In this document: positions 1 to 7,022 of the stretch, one piece after another | Layout: each line of letters begins with the position of its first letter | How positions within the stretch are numbered: position 1 is the stretch's first letter | NCBI GenBank assembly: GCA_002308555.1 | Contig: DBWD01000081.1 | Coordinates: forward strand, 6,494-13,626 | Origin: a bacterium UBP3_UBA1247 | GTDB taxonomy: Bacteria > UBA3054 | Direction: 5' to 3' | Length of the DNA stretch: 7,133 nt | Program-made: the position numbers and the translations under genes | Notes under the pieces: model-generated | The model's input: only the letters and a program-made list of their open reading frames with translations | Told to the model about the DNA's origin: nothing | Databases searched by the model: none

Positions 1-432
1 GCCGGCTGGCTCTTCATCGGCATCGCCCTGAGCCTGACTTTCCCCATCGTCATCACGGTCTGCTATCTCGGCGACCCCGACATAGGCCAGATCGTCGCGG
101 GCTACATCGGCAGCTTCCTGCTGGCGGGCTGCTATCTGGCGGTGGGCAGCTTCGCTTCCTCGCTGACCAGGAACCAGGTGGTGGCCTTCATCATCTGCCT
201 GGTCATCTGCCTCTTCTTCGTGGTGGCCGGCTGGCCTCCGGTAACGGAAGCCCTTTCCTCCAGCGTTCCCCTGAGCGTCGCCAATTTTATCGCCTCCCTG
301 AGCTTCATGTACCGCTTTGATTCCGTGCAGCGCGGCGTCATCGACACCAGGGATCTTGTCTATTACGCTTCGGTCATCACCTTCATGCTCGCCGCGAGCT
401 CGGTGGTCCTGACCTCCCGCAAAGCTTCCTAA
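1..432 (+). CDS. ABC-2 type transporter permease (GldF-like), C-terminal part
   Basis: This is the 3' end of an integral membrane permease; the frame is open from base 1 and ends at TAA 430-432, leaving 143 visible residues. Hydrophobic stretches at visible residues about 2-24, 29-52, 58-78 and 119-138 are likely transmembrane helices. The motif around residues 104-122 (YRFDSVQRGVIDTRDLVYY) followed by a final helix is typical of the end of GldF-like ABC-2 permeases, which form the membrane channel of an ATP-driven exporter. The N-terminal part, roughly 100 residues by comparison with family members, lies outside the window, and so presumably does the ATPase gene. The next gene, a GldG-like protein 18 nt downstream, supports the assignment. 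The transported substrate cannot be told from sequence. A GTG at 142 is an internal codon, not a start, because the open frame and a membrane helix continue upstream of it. Confidence 0.85.
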   Translation, partial: AGWLFIGIALSLTFPIVITVCYLGDPDIGQIVAGYIGSFLLAGCYLAVGSFASSLTRNQVVAFIICLVICLFFVVAGWPPVTEALSSSVPLSVANFIASLSFMYRFDSVQRGVIDTRDLVYYASVITFMLAASSVVLTSRKAS

Positions 433-436
433 GGAT

Positions 437-442
437 AAGGAG
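437..442 (+). promoter_or_regulatory. Shine-Dalgarno site of the GldG-like gene
   Basis: AAGGAG lies 8 nt before the ATG at 451, which is ideal spacing. It sits in the 18-nt gap after the permease stop and fixes the start of the downstream gene. It also shows that this genome uses classical Shine-Dalgarno sites. Confidence 0.8.
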
Positions 443-450
443 AGATAAAT

Positions 451-2295
451 ATGAACTTGAACTCTCAGAAATTCCTGACATCGCTCATTGGTCTGCTGGC
501 GCTGCTGGCGGTCATCATAATCGTCAATTTCATCGCCGCCTCCGCTTACCTGCGCTTCGACATCACCGAGGCCAAGACCTACAGCCTGACGGAAGGCACG
601 AAGAAGATGCTTTCCAACCTGGACCGGGACGTGACCCTGAAGCTTTTCTATTCCGCCAGCCTGCCGGGCCAGCCTTCCCAGATCAAGGCCTTCGCCGGCC
701 GCGTGAAGGATCTCCTGAAGGAATACGAGAACAATTCCAAGGGCAGCGTGAAGCTGGAGGTGCTTGACCCGAAGCTGGACTCCGACGAGGAGGAATGGGC
801 GCTGAAGTACGGCCTGCGCCGCGTCTCCCTCAGCCCCAATCCCGATTCGGACGGCTTCTTCTATTTCGGCATCGTGGCGGAAGCCCTTGACCAGAACGCC
901 GCCCTGCCGGTGGTGGACATCAGCCGCGAGCGCTATCTGGAATACGACGTCTCCCAGTTGATCTACCAGGTCCTGCATCCTCAGAAAAAGACCATCGGCG
1001 TCATGAGCTCGCTGCCCATAACCGGAACGGACAAGCAGGACATGTACGGCCTCGGCTCCAAGGGAGTCCTGCAGCCCTGGATCATAATAAACGAGCTGAA
1101 GAGGAACTACGTCGTCAAGAACATCAAGCCCGAGAGCGGGACCATCGACGAGGACGTGGACCTTCTCATGGTGGTGCATCCCAAGGACTGGCCGGACGAC
1201 GCCATGATCGCCATCGACCAGTTCGTCATGAAGGGCAAGAAGGCCATTTTCTTCGTGGACCCCCTGTGCACGGCCGACCGGGACGAGCACAACCCCATGA
1301 TGCCCTTCGGCGGCTCCGACGCCAACGTTCTCTTCGAGAAATGGGGCTTCACCATAGCGGAGCAGAAGGTGGTGGCCGACCTGGACAACCCCACCGTGCT
1401 TAGCAACGGCAGCGGCGGGCAGGAGAAGAACCCTCTGTGGCTCAGCCCCATGGGAAGCTGCTTCAACGGCAACGAGATCATGACCGCCCAGCTGGACCGC
1501 CTGCTCCTGCCTTTGTGCGGCGCCATCATTCCCAAGGCCGACGCCAAGACCGTCGTCACGCCGCTGGTCTCCACTTCCCTGAACGCCTCCCTTATCGGGC
1601 TGATGGAAGTGTTCCAGGACGCCGGCGAGCTGAGGATGAAATTCAACTCCGACGTCAAGAATTATCCTCTGGCGGCCAAGGTCAGCGGGCAGTTTGAGAG
1701 CGCCTTCGCCGGGCGCACCAACCTGCTCTCCTATTCCCAGAGCGACAACACCATCGTGGTCTTCGCGGACGCGGACATGCTCTGCGACCAGTACAACATC
1801 CGCCAGATCGGCTTCATGGGCATGCAGGCCTACCAGCCCCTCAACAACAACTACACGCTGATCCTGAACGCCGTCAACCAGCTTGCCGGCGACCAGAACC
1901 TGATCGCCATCAGGGCCCGCGACAGCTACGAGCGGCCCTTCACGGTGGTCCAGGCGCTGGAGAAGAAAGCCCAGAACGAATGGCTCTCCAAGGAGCAGGC
2001 GCTCTCCCAGCAGTACGAAACGCTGCAGCGCCAGCTCTACGAGCTACAGCAGCAGAAGGACGAATCCCAGCGCATGATCATCAGCCCCGAGCAGGAGAAG
2101 AAGATCAAGGAGTTCCAGTCCCAGCGGCAGAAGATCGCCAGGGAGCTGAAGCTGGTCAGAAAAAATCTTAACAGGGACAAGGAGAGGCTGGGCTTCCAGC
2201 TGAAGCTCTTCAACATCGTCCTGATCCCGCTACTGGTCTGCCTCGTGGGTATCTTCCTGGCAGTCCGTCACCAATACAGAGTGAAGAAAAGATGA
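451..2295 (+). CDS. GldG-like ABC transporter auxiliary protein (ABC_transp_aux family)
   Basis: This 614-residue protein looks like the extracytoplasmic partner of the GldF-type permease encoded just upstream. An N-terminal membrane helix (about residues 9-30) is followed by FDITEAKTYSLTEGTKKML, matching the family signature 'R-x-D-x-T-x-x-K-x-Y-S-L-S-x-x-T'. The body resembles the ABC_transp_aux/GldG domain, including the segment ending in LEYDVSQLIYQVL and then KKTIGVM. Residues about 501-582 are rich in Q, E, K and R with heptad-like spacing and probably form a coiled coil. A second membrane helix follows at about 586-605, with a basic cytoplasmic end (RVKKR). The two helices would place most of the protein in the periplasm or outside the membrane. 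In Flavobacterium, GldF and GldG take part in gliding and secretion, but outside Bacteroidetes homologues occur in non-gliding bacteria and their substrate is unknown. I therefore assign the family and not a motility role. The ATG is supported by AAGGAG 8 nt upstream. Confidence 0.85.
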   Translation: MNLNSQKFLTSLIGLLALLAVIIIVNFIAASAYLRFDITEAKTYSLTEGTKKMLSNLDRDVTLKLFYSASLPGQPSQIKAFAGRVKDLLKEYENNSKGSVKLEVLDPKLDSDEEEWALKYGLRRVSLSPNPDSDGFFYFGIVAEALDQNAALPVVDISRERYLEYDVSQLIYQVLHPQKKTIGVMSSLPITGTDKQDMYGLGSKGVLQPWIIINELKRNYVVKNIKPESGTIDEDVDLLMVVHPKDWPDDAMIAIDQFVMKGKKAIFFVDPLCTADRDEHNPMMPFGGSDANVLFEKWGFTIAEQKVVADLDNPTVLSNGSGGQEKNPLWLSPMGSCFNGNEIMTAQLDRLLLPLCGAIIPKADAKTVVTPLVSTSLNASLIGLMEVFQDAGELRMKFNSDVKNYPLAAKVSGQFESAFAGRTNLLSYSQSDNTIVVFADADMLCDQYNIRQIGFMGMQAYQPLNNNYTLILNAVNQLAGDQNLIAIRARDSYERPFTVVQALEKKAQNEWLSKEQALSQQYETLQRQLYELQQQKDESQRMIISPEQEKKIKEFQSQRQKIARELKLVRKNLNRDKERLGFQLKLFNIVLIPLLVCLVGIFLAVRHQYRVKKR

Positions 2296-3437
2296 ACATA
2301 AAGACGACTTTGATCCTGATCCTGGCGGCCCTCCTGGGGCTTGCTGGCATCTTCGGCTACAAGCAGTACAAGAAAGCGAAGGAAGCCGGGACGCGGCGGC
2401 TGGGCGCTCTGGTCTATGAGAATTACCCCGTCAACGAGATCGCCAAGGTCACGCTCCGCAGCGACAAGGACGAGGTGACCGTGGAAAGGGACGGCAACCA
2501 TTGGGTGGTGGCGGACGGAAGCAACTTCAGGGCCCGCTACGCGCTTCTGGCCAATCTGCTGGCCGGCATCTACGAGCTGCGCGCCGGCCAGGAGATAAAC
2601 GTCCGCAAGTCCGGCTACCAGCAGCTGAAGGTGGCCCATCCGGACGAGGTGTCCACCAACTCCGGCTGCCTGGTGGAGACCTTCCTGCCGGACGGCTCCA
2701 AGGCTTCATCCTTCATCATAGGCCGGACGAAGTCCAGGGGCATGGACGAATTGAGGACCAACGGCATGCTCACCCCGGACGACATTTTCGTCGGCCAGTA
2801 CGTCAGGCTGACCGACGAGGAGAAGCCCATGCTGGTGAAGACCATCTTCAAGGTCAACCCCTTGAAAGAGGAATGGCGGGACACCGCCGTGCTGAAGATC
2901 AACAAGGACGAGATAGAGGCTCTGGAAGGCCCGGATTACGCCCTTTCCAAAGCAGGGGATGAATTCACCCTGGCGGACGGCGCGAAGCCCAATTCCGGCG
3001 TTCTCATGCGCCTTGTGGAGCCCCTGGTGGAGCTGAGGGCGAAAAAAGCCCTGAGCGAGCCGGTGGAAGCGAAGGAAAGCCTGAAGGTCGCGCTGAAGAA
3101 CGGCCAGACCTACGTTCTCTCCGGCAAGGACGAGGACGGCGCCCCCTCCTTCGTCTCCATCAAGGCCTCCTTCCAAACCCCCGACCGGGGGACCAACGAG
3201 GTCACCAGCGCTGAGAAGGCCGCCGACCTCAAGAGCGAGAACGAGGCGGAGCAGTTCAACGACTGGTTCGGGCGTTTCGTTTACGAGATAGACAAGGCGA
3301 CCTACAAGAAGCTTTTCGTCGACAAGGCGGCTCTCACGCAGCCTGAAAAGGCTGAGGAGAAGCCCGAGGGCGAAGGGGAGGAGAAAACGGAGGGCAAGAC
3401 GCCCTTCGACGAGTTCGAGGACATCCAGGACGCCTGA
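2292..3437 (+). CDS. DUF4340 domain-containing membrane-anchored protein
   Basis: This 381-residue protein has an N-terminal hydrophobic helix at about residues 4-23 followed by basic residues (YKQYKKAK), suggesting a membrane anchor or uncleaved signal. The region after it (NEIAKVTLRSDKDEVTVERDGNHWVV, split here by repeats of short beta strands) fits DUF4340, whose members describe a repeated pattern 'I-x-x-I-x-L-x-x...V-x-L-x-x-x-x-x-W'. DUF4340 genes commonly follow GldG-like genes in ABC exporter operons, as here. No enzymatic motif is visible and the biochemical role of the family is unknown; an accessory role on the outer face of the exporter is an inference. The start ATG overlaps the stop of the previous gene (ATGA, 2292-2295) and is preceded only by a weak purine stretch, so translation is probably coupled. 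The last 37 residues (about 345-381) are an E/K/G/P-rich acidic tail without hydrophobic segments, probably disordered. Confidence 0.8.
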   Translation: MNIKTTLILILAALLGLAGIFGYKQYKKAKEAGTRRLGALVYENYPVNEIAKVTLRSDKDEVTVERDGNHWVVADGSNFRARYALLANLLAGIYELRAGQEINVRKSGYQQLKVAHPDEVSTNSGCLVETFLPDGSKASSFIIGRTKSRGMDELRTNGMLTPDDIFVGQYVRLTDEEKPMLVKTIFKVNPLKEEWRDTAVLKINKDEIEALEGPDYALSKAGDEFTLADGAKPNSGVLMRLVEPLVELRAKKALSEPVEAKESLKVALKNGQTYVLSGKDEDGAPSFVSIKASFQTPDRGTNEVTSAEKAADLKSENEAEQFNDWFGRFVYEIDKATYKKLFVDKAALTQPEKAEEKPEGEGEEKTEGKTPFDEFEDIQDA

Positions 3438-3444
3438 GCAGGCG

Positions 3445-3477
3445 AAAAAGGAGGCCGCGGCGCGGCCTCCTTTTTTT
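3445..3477 (+). terminator. Rho-independent terminator after the exporter operon
   Basis: The 15-base arm AAAAAGGAGGCCGCG (3445-3459) is the exact reverse complement of 3461-3475. A realistic hairpin pairs GGAGGCCG (3450-3457) with CGGCCTCC (3463-3470) around a 5-nt loop, followed by seven T residues (3471-3477). It begins 7 nt after the DUF4340 stop codon and ends before the dnaE promoter, so it separates the two transcription units. The A-tract on the 5' side makes it symmetrical, so it could in principle also stop transcription on the opposite strand, although no opposing gene is present. Confidence 0.92.
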
Positions 3478-3526
3478 ATGGCGGAAACGGCCCGGGGAAT
3501 TTTTCGGCTTTGTCCGGCATTTAGGG

Positions 3527-3532
3527 TATAAT
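3527..3532 (+). promoter_or_regulatory. Promoter of the dnaE-yacG-uvrB unit, -10 box
   Basis: A perfect TATAAT occurs at 3527-3532 inside an AT-rich patch (about 3519-3556), in marked contrast to the GC-rich surroundings and directly behind the terminator. The best-spaced -35 candidate is TTCGGC at 3503-3508 (18-nt spacer), which matches TTGACA only in its first two bases. There is no full extended -10 TG. A second TATAAA (3532-3537) overlaps. A start near 3539 would give a leader of only about 22 nt. Activity is inferred from position and sequence. Confidence 0.65.
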
Positions 3533-3560
3533 ATAAATATAAGATAAATTCTAAGAACCT

Positions 3561-6500
3561 ATGTCCTTCGTCCATCTCCACACCCTTTCCGAGTTTTCGC
3601 TCCTGAAGAGCGCCCTGCGGCTGCAGGATCTCATCGCCCAAGCCCGGGAATTCCAAATGCCGGCCCTCGCCCTGACCGATCACATGAACATGTCCGGGGC
3701 CGTGCGCTTTTACGACAGCTGCATGGAGGCGGGCATCCTGCCAGTCCTGGGCGTGGAAGTCGACCTTGAGCCTCTCTGCGCGAAGTTCTGGCAGGACGAG
3801 GTCATAAAAGGGGAGGCCCCGGGCCTCATGACTTCCGTTTTGCTGGCCCGGAACAACGAGGGCTACAGGACGCTCTGCGGCCTTCTGAGCCGGGCCTGGG
3901 CGGAGGCGGGGGACGCCGGCGCGCCTTTCATAAGGAACGAATGGCTCAGGGAAGCCCGCGGCGGCCTGATCTTCCTTTCCGGCGGCCAGGGCGGCGAGGT
4001 CTTCCGGCTGCTGCAAAAGGACGCCAAGCTGGAGGCGGCGGAATGCCTGGCCAAATACCAGGAGTTTTTCGGCAGGGAGAACGTCTATCTGGAGATCCAG
4101 TGGCACGGGCTGGAAGCGGAAAGGGAGGTCATGAAAAAACAGATCGAGCTCTCCCGCTCCCTTAACATTCCCCTGGCGGCGACCAACGCCTGCCTTTACC
4201 TCAAGCGGGAGGACGCCTCCATTCTCGAACTCCTGAAAGCCATCGACGCCGGCCGCGCCGTGGACGAACCCTCCGAGCTGACCCCGGAGTGCGCCCAGTA
4301 TTATTTCCGCTCCGAGGAGGAGATGCGCCAGATCTGCCGCAACATTCCCGAGGCCTGCGACAACACCGTGAAGATAGCGGAAGCCTGCAACGTGGAGCTG
4401 AACCCGGACAGGCGGACGGACCTGCCGCGCTTCCCGCTCCCGGCCGGCGAGATCGCGGAGGAGACCCTGACGAAGAAGGCCAGGGAAGGACTATTGAAGC
4501 GCTATCCCGTCCTGAGCGAAGACCCCCGGGGCGAAGCCAGCATGAAGATCATGGGCCGGCTGGACTACGAGCTGGACGTGATAAGGAACCTGGGTTTCTC
4601 GGATTATTTCCTCATCGTGGAGGACTACGTGAGCTTCGCCAGGAGCCGCGGCATCCCGGTTGGTCCCGGGCGAGGCTCCGCGGTGGGCAGCCTGGTCTCC
4701 TACGCCCTGGGGATCACCGAGATCGACCCCCTGGAATACGACCTTTATTTCGAGCGCTTCCTCAATCCCAGCCGCCGCAAGATGCCGGATATCGACATCG
4801 ATTTCTGCGAGCGCAGGCGCGGTGAGGTCATCGACTACATCCGCTCCCGCTACGGCCGCGAGCGGGTGGCCCAGGTGGCCACCTTCAGCACCCTGAGGTC
4901 CAAGGCCGCCCTGCAGGACTGCGCCAGGGTCTTGAAAACGCCGGCGGAGACCGTGGAGAAGATCTCCTCCTTCGTGGAGCGCTTCGCCAAGGAACGCAAT
5001 TTGAAATTCAACTGCATCGGCTCCGCCGCGCGGGGTTCCGAGGCCCTGGGACGCTTCCTGGCCTCCCGGAACGACCCCAAGGCCAGGGCGCTGCTCTACG
5101 CCGCCTCCAAGGTCGAGGACCTGCCCCGCAACGTCTCGCTGCACGCCGCCGCGGTGGTCATCTCGCCGGGCCCCCTGAGCGAGCGCATCCCGCTCTTCGG
5201 AACGCCCGAGGACTCCCGGACCCAGTGCGACATGTTCGCGGTGGAGCGCATGGGCCTTCTGAAGATGGACGTCCTGGGCCTGAGAACGCTCACCATTATC
5301 GACGACATTGTGAAAATGGCCGCGGAGGCGGGTGAGAAGATCGACCTGGAGAACTTGCCCGCGAACGACCCGGCGGCCCTGGACATCATCGCCAGCGGCG
5401 ACACCATCGGCGTCTTCCAGCTTGAGAGCGAGGGCATGAAGCGGGTGCTGCGCCGCCTGAAGCCCAGGGATTTCCGGGACATCATCGCGGTGCTGGCCCT
5501 TTACCGTCCGGGCCCCATGCAGCACATAGACACTTTCATCAGCAGGCACAACGGCGAGGAGGAGGTCGTCTACGTCCATCCGAAACTTTCCCGGGTGCTG
5601 AAGGAGACCTACGGCATCATGCTCTACCAGGAGCAGGTCATGCAGGCTCTGCACAACATCCTGGGCTACAGCATGAGCAACGCGGACATTTTCCGCCAGA
5701 TCATGTCCAAGAAAAAAGTCGCCCTCATGGAGAAGGAGCGGACGAAGTTCATGGAATGCGCCCGCCAGAAAAAGATCCCGCCGGAGGTGGCGGAGAAGCT
5801 TTACGGCGACATCGCCAGTTTCGCGGGCTACGGCTTCAACAAATCCCACGCCGCGGCCTACGCCGCGCTGGCCTACCGCATGGCCTACCTGAAGGGGCGC
5901 TATCCGGCGCTTTTCTGCGCCGGGCTTCTGAACGCCCATCTCGGCGACCACGCCTACGCCATGGCGCTCCTGAAGGAGACCCGGCGCTTCGGCTTCGGGA
6001 TCAAGGGCCCGGACGTCAACTCTTCCAAGGCCTGGCACAGCGCCTCGAAGGGCGCGGAAGGCTCCTGGTCCCTCAACTTCGGCCTCACGGGCGTCAGGAA
6101 CGTGGGGGACAAGCTGGCCGAGGCGGTGGTGGCGGAACGGGAGAAAAACGGGCCTTTCACCAGCCTGGAGAATTTCTGCCTGCGCCTGGAAAGGAAATAT
6201 CTCCAGCCCCAGAGCGTGGACAATCTCGTGAAGGCGGGCTGCTTCGACTTCACCGGCAAGACCAGGCGGGAGCTGGCCACTTTGGCCGCCGACCTGGTGC
6301 AGAGCGGCACGCCCCGCTCCGAAAGCTCCTTCCAGCGCTCCTTCTTCTCGCCCCTGAAAAACGAGAGCCGGAAGGAGGAATGGCCCCGGGAGGAAAAGAT
6401 CCGCTACGAGCAGGAAGCGCTGGGGGTCTGCGTTTCCGAACATCCCTTGGAAGCCTGGCGCGCCTTCTGGAACGAGAAGACCACCGCCTCCTCGGAGGAT

Positions 6501-6806
6501 CTCGCCGAGATCAGCCGGAAGGAGCCCGGGCGGGCCGTCATCATGGGCGGCCTGATAACTTTCGTCCGGCGCCGGACCAACAGGAGGGGCGGGACCTACA
6601 CCGTGGTGAAAATGGAAGATTTCCAGGGCGACTTCGAGGTGATGCTCTGGGACGAGGCCTCGGAAAAATATTCCCGGATCCTCAAGGCCGGGGAAGTCTG
6701 GTTTCTGAAGGGCCGGGTGAGGGAAGGCCGGGAGAATTCCGCCCCCAACGTCTGGGGCATGGTCTTCAAGCGTTTCAGCCCCGACGGAAAGGAATTGGAG
6801 CAATAA
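3561..6806 (+). CDS. dnaE: DNA polymerase III subunit alpha (replicative DnaE)
   Basis: DnaE is the catalytic subunit of the replicative polymerase and extends DNA 5' to 3' in the replisome. The 1081 residues carry domains in the usual order. The PHP domain (about 3-280) begins FVHLHTLSEFSLL. The palm has PDIDIDF, where D410 and D412 correspond to E. coli D401 and D403, and KMDVLGLRTLTII, where D570 corresponds to D555. GPGRGSAVGSLVSYALG (368-384) is the conserved catalytic-core loop, and the fingers contain YGFNKSHAAAYA around 757-768. A helix-hairpin-helix region (about 830-915) follows, then a candidate clamp-binding motif QRSFF (925-929) and an OB fold (about 990-1070). All three catalytic aspartates are present. 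Several PHP metal ligands are replaced, so proofreading in this domain is unlikely. The protein stops just after the OB fold, whereas E. coli DnaE (1160 aa) has a further tau-binding domain. Sequence details fit DnaE1 rather than error-prone DnaE2/ImuC, and no imuA/imuB is nearby. ATG 3561 is firm: an in-frame TAA lies 9 nt upstream (3552-3554) and the conserved HLH follows at residues 5-7. The Shine-Dalgarno site is very weak. Confidence 0.97.
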   Translation: MSFVHLHTLSEFSLLKSALRLQDLIAQAREFQMPALALTDHMNMSGAVRFYDSCMEAGILPVLGVEVDLEPLCAKFWQDEVIKGEAPGLMTSVLLARNNEGYRTLCGLLSRAWAEAGDAGAPFIRNEWLREARGGLIFLSGGQGGEVFRLLQKDAKLEAAECLAKYQEFFGRENVYLEIQWHGLEAEREVMKKQIELSRSLNIPLAATNACLYLKREDASILELLKAIDAGRAVDEPSELTPECAQYYFRSEEEMRQICRNIPEACDNTVKIAEACNVELNPDRRTDLPRFPLPAGEIAEETLTKKAREGLLKRYPVLSEDPRGEASMKIMGRLDYELDVIRNLGFSDYFLIVEDYVSFARSRGIPVGPGRGSAVGSLVSYALGITEIDPLEYDLYFERFLNPSRRKMPDIDIDFCERRRGEVIDYIRSRYGRERVAQVATFSTLRSKAALQDCARVLKTPAETVEKISSFVERFAKERNLKFNCIGSAARGSEALGRFLASRNDPKARALLYAASKVEDLPRNVSLHAAAVVISPGPLSERIPLFGTPEDSRTQCDMFAVERMGLLKMDVLGLRTLTIIDDIVKMAAEAGEKIDLENLPANDPAALDIIASGDTIGVFQLESEGMKRVLRRLKPRDFRDIIAVLALYRPGPMQHIDTFISRHNGEEEVVYVHPKLSRVLKETYGIMLYQEQVMQALHNILGYSMSNADIFRQIMSKKKVALMEKERTKFMECARQKKIPPEVAEKLYGDIASFAGYGFNKSHAAAYAALAYRMAYLKGRYPALFCAGLLNAHLGDHAYAMALLKETRRFGFGIKGPDVNSSKAWHSASKGAEGSWSLNFGLTGVRNVGDKLAEAVVAEREKNGPFTSLENFCLRLERKYLQPQSVDNLVKAGCFDFTGKTRRELATLAADLVQSGTPRSESSFQRSFFSPLKNESRKEEWPREEKIRYEQEALGVCVSEHPLEAWRAFWNEKTTASSEDLAEISRKEPGRAVIMGGLITFVRRRTNRRGGTYTVVKMEDFQGDFEVMLWDEASEKYSRILKAGEVWFLKGRVREGRENSAPNVWGMVFKRFSPDGKELEQ

Positions 6807-6810
6807 GGAA
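6805..6810 (+). promoter_or_regulatory. Shine-Dalgarno site of yacG overlapping the dnaE stop
   Basis: AAGGAA at 6805-6810 uses the last two bases of the dnaE TAA stop (6804-6806) and lies 5 nt before the yacG ATG. Ribosomes finishing dnaE would therefore be close to the yacG start, which favours coupled translation. Confidence 0.7.
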
Positions 6811-6815
6811 ACATC

Positions 6816-7022
6816 ATGCCGCCGAAAAAATACAAATGCGCCCTGTGCCGCAAGGAATATGAAAGAAGCGCCGACCCCAAGGAAGATTTTTTCCCCTTCT
6901 GCTCGGAGCGCTGCCGCCTGATGGACCTGGGCAGCTGGCTCAAGGAGGAATACGTGACCAGCAGGGAACTAAGCCCGGAGGAGATCGCCGAGGCAAGCCT
7001 CGGGGAAGAGGAGGGCGAATGA
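6816..7022 (+). CDS. yacG: YacG, zinc-binding DNA gyrase inhibitor
   Basis: This 68-residue protein matches YacG, a small zinc-finger protein which in E. coli binds GyrB and blocks gyrase from engaging DNA. Four cysteines (C8, C11, C29, C33) form CX2C-X17-CX3C, the expected zinc site. The block FPFCSERCRLMDLGSWLKEE is nearly the family signature (E. coli: [20 protein letters not shown], recalled from memory). The tail is acidic (EEIAEASLGEEEGE), as in other YacG proteins. The gap between the cysteine pairs is two residues longer than I recall for E. coli. The gene begins 9 nt after dnaE with a good ribosome site at 6805-6810 and overlaps uvrB by ATGA (7019-7022). It is often found near coaE in proteobacteria, so this location between dnaE and uvrB is different. 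Any role in matching gyrase activity to replication or repair is an inference from position. Confidence 0.93.
   Translation: MPPKKYKCALCRKEYERSADPKEDFFPFCSERCRLMDLGSWLKEEYVTSRELSPEEIAEASLGEEEGE
7008..7015 (+). promoter_or_regulatory. Shine-Dalgarno site of uvrB inside yacG
   Basis: The tract GAGGAGGG (7008-7015) lies within the last codons of yacG. Its GAGG (7008-7011) is 7 nt, and its GGAGG (7010-7014) 4 nt, before the uvrB ATG at 7019. It supports this start. Because the same bases encode the glutamate-rich YacG C-terminus, the acidic tail and the ribosome site share sequence. Confidence 0.65.

Noticed and set aside
3445..3475. Inverted repeat as a recombination or attachment site.
   Set aside because: Its stem followed by a T-run immediately after a stop codon is fully explained as an intrinsic terminator, and no recombinase or direct repeat is nearby.
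3438..3560. Possible riboswitch or small RNA in the intergenic region.
   Set aside because: The terminator and promoter account for the space, and the predicted dnaE leader of about 22 nt is too short for a structured regulator.
2706..4106. A 466-codon open frame on the - strand crossing the terminator and dnaE promoter.
   Set aside because: It runs through a strong intrinsic terminator and the 5' end of dnaE, has no family-like motif, and is antisense to two supported genes.
4491..6803. A 770-codon open frame on the - strand opposite dnaE.
   Set aside because: It lies entirely antisense to a clearly conserved polymerase gene, and its translation is G/A/L/H/V-rich with no recognisable domain. 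Long antisense open frames are expected in GC-rich genes.
3561..6806. Error-prone polymerase DnaE2 (ImuC) instead of replicative DnaE.
   Set aside because: The N-terminus (FVHLHTLSEFSLL), the MPDIDIDF palm motif and the sequence after it, together with a clamp motif at the DnaE1 position and no imuA/imuB neighbours, fit DnaE1 better.
5756..6862. A 368-codon + strand frame overlapping the 3' half of dnaE and the start of yacG.
   Set aside because: Its translation is R/G/P-rich frame-shifted dnaE sequence, while the dnaE frame is intact and conserved throughout.
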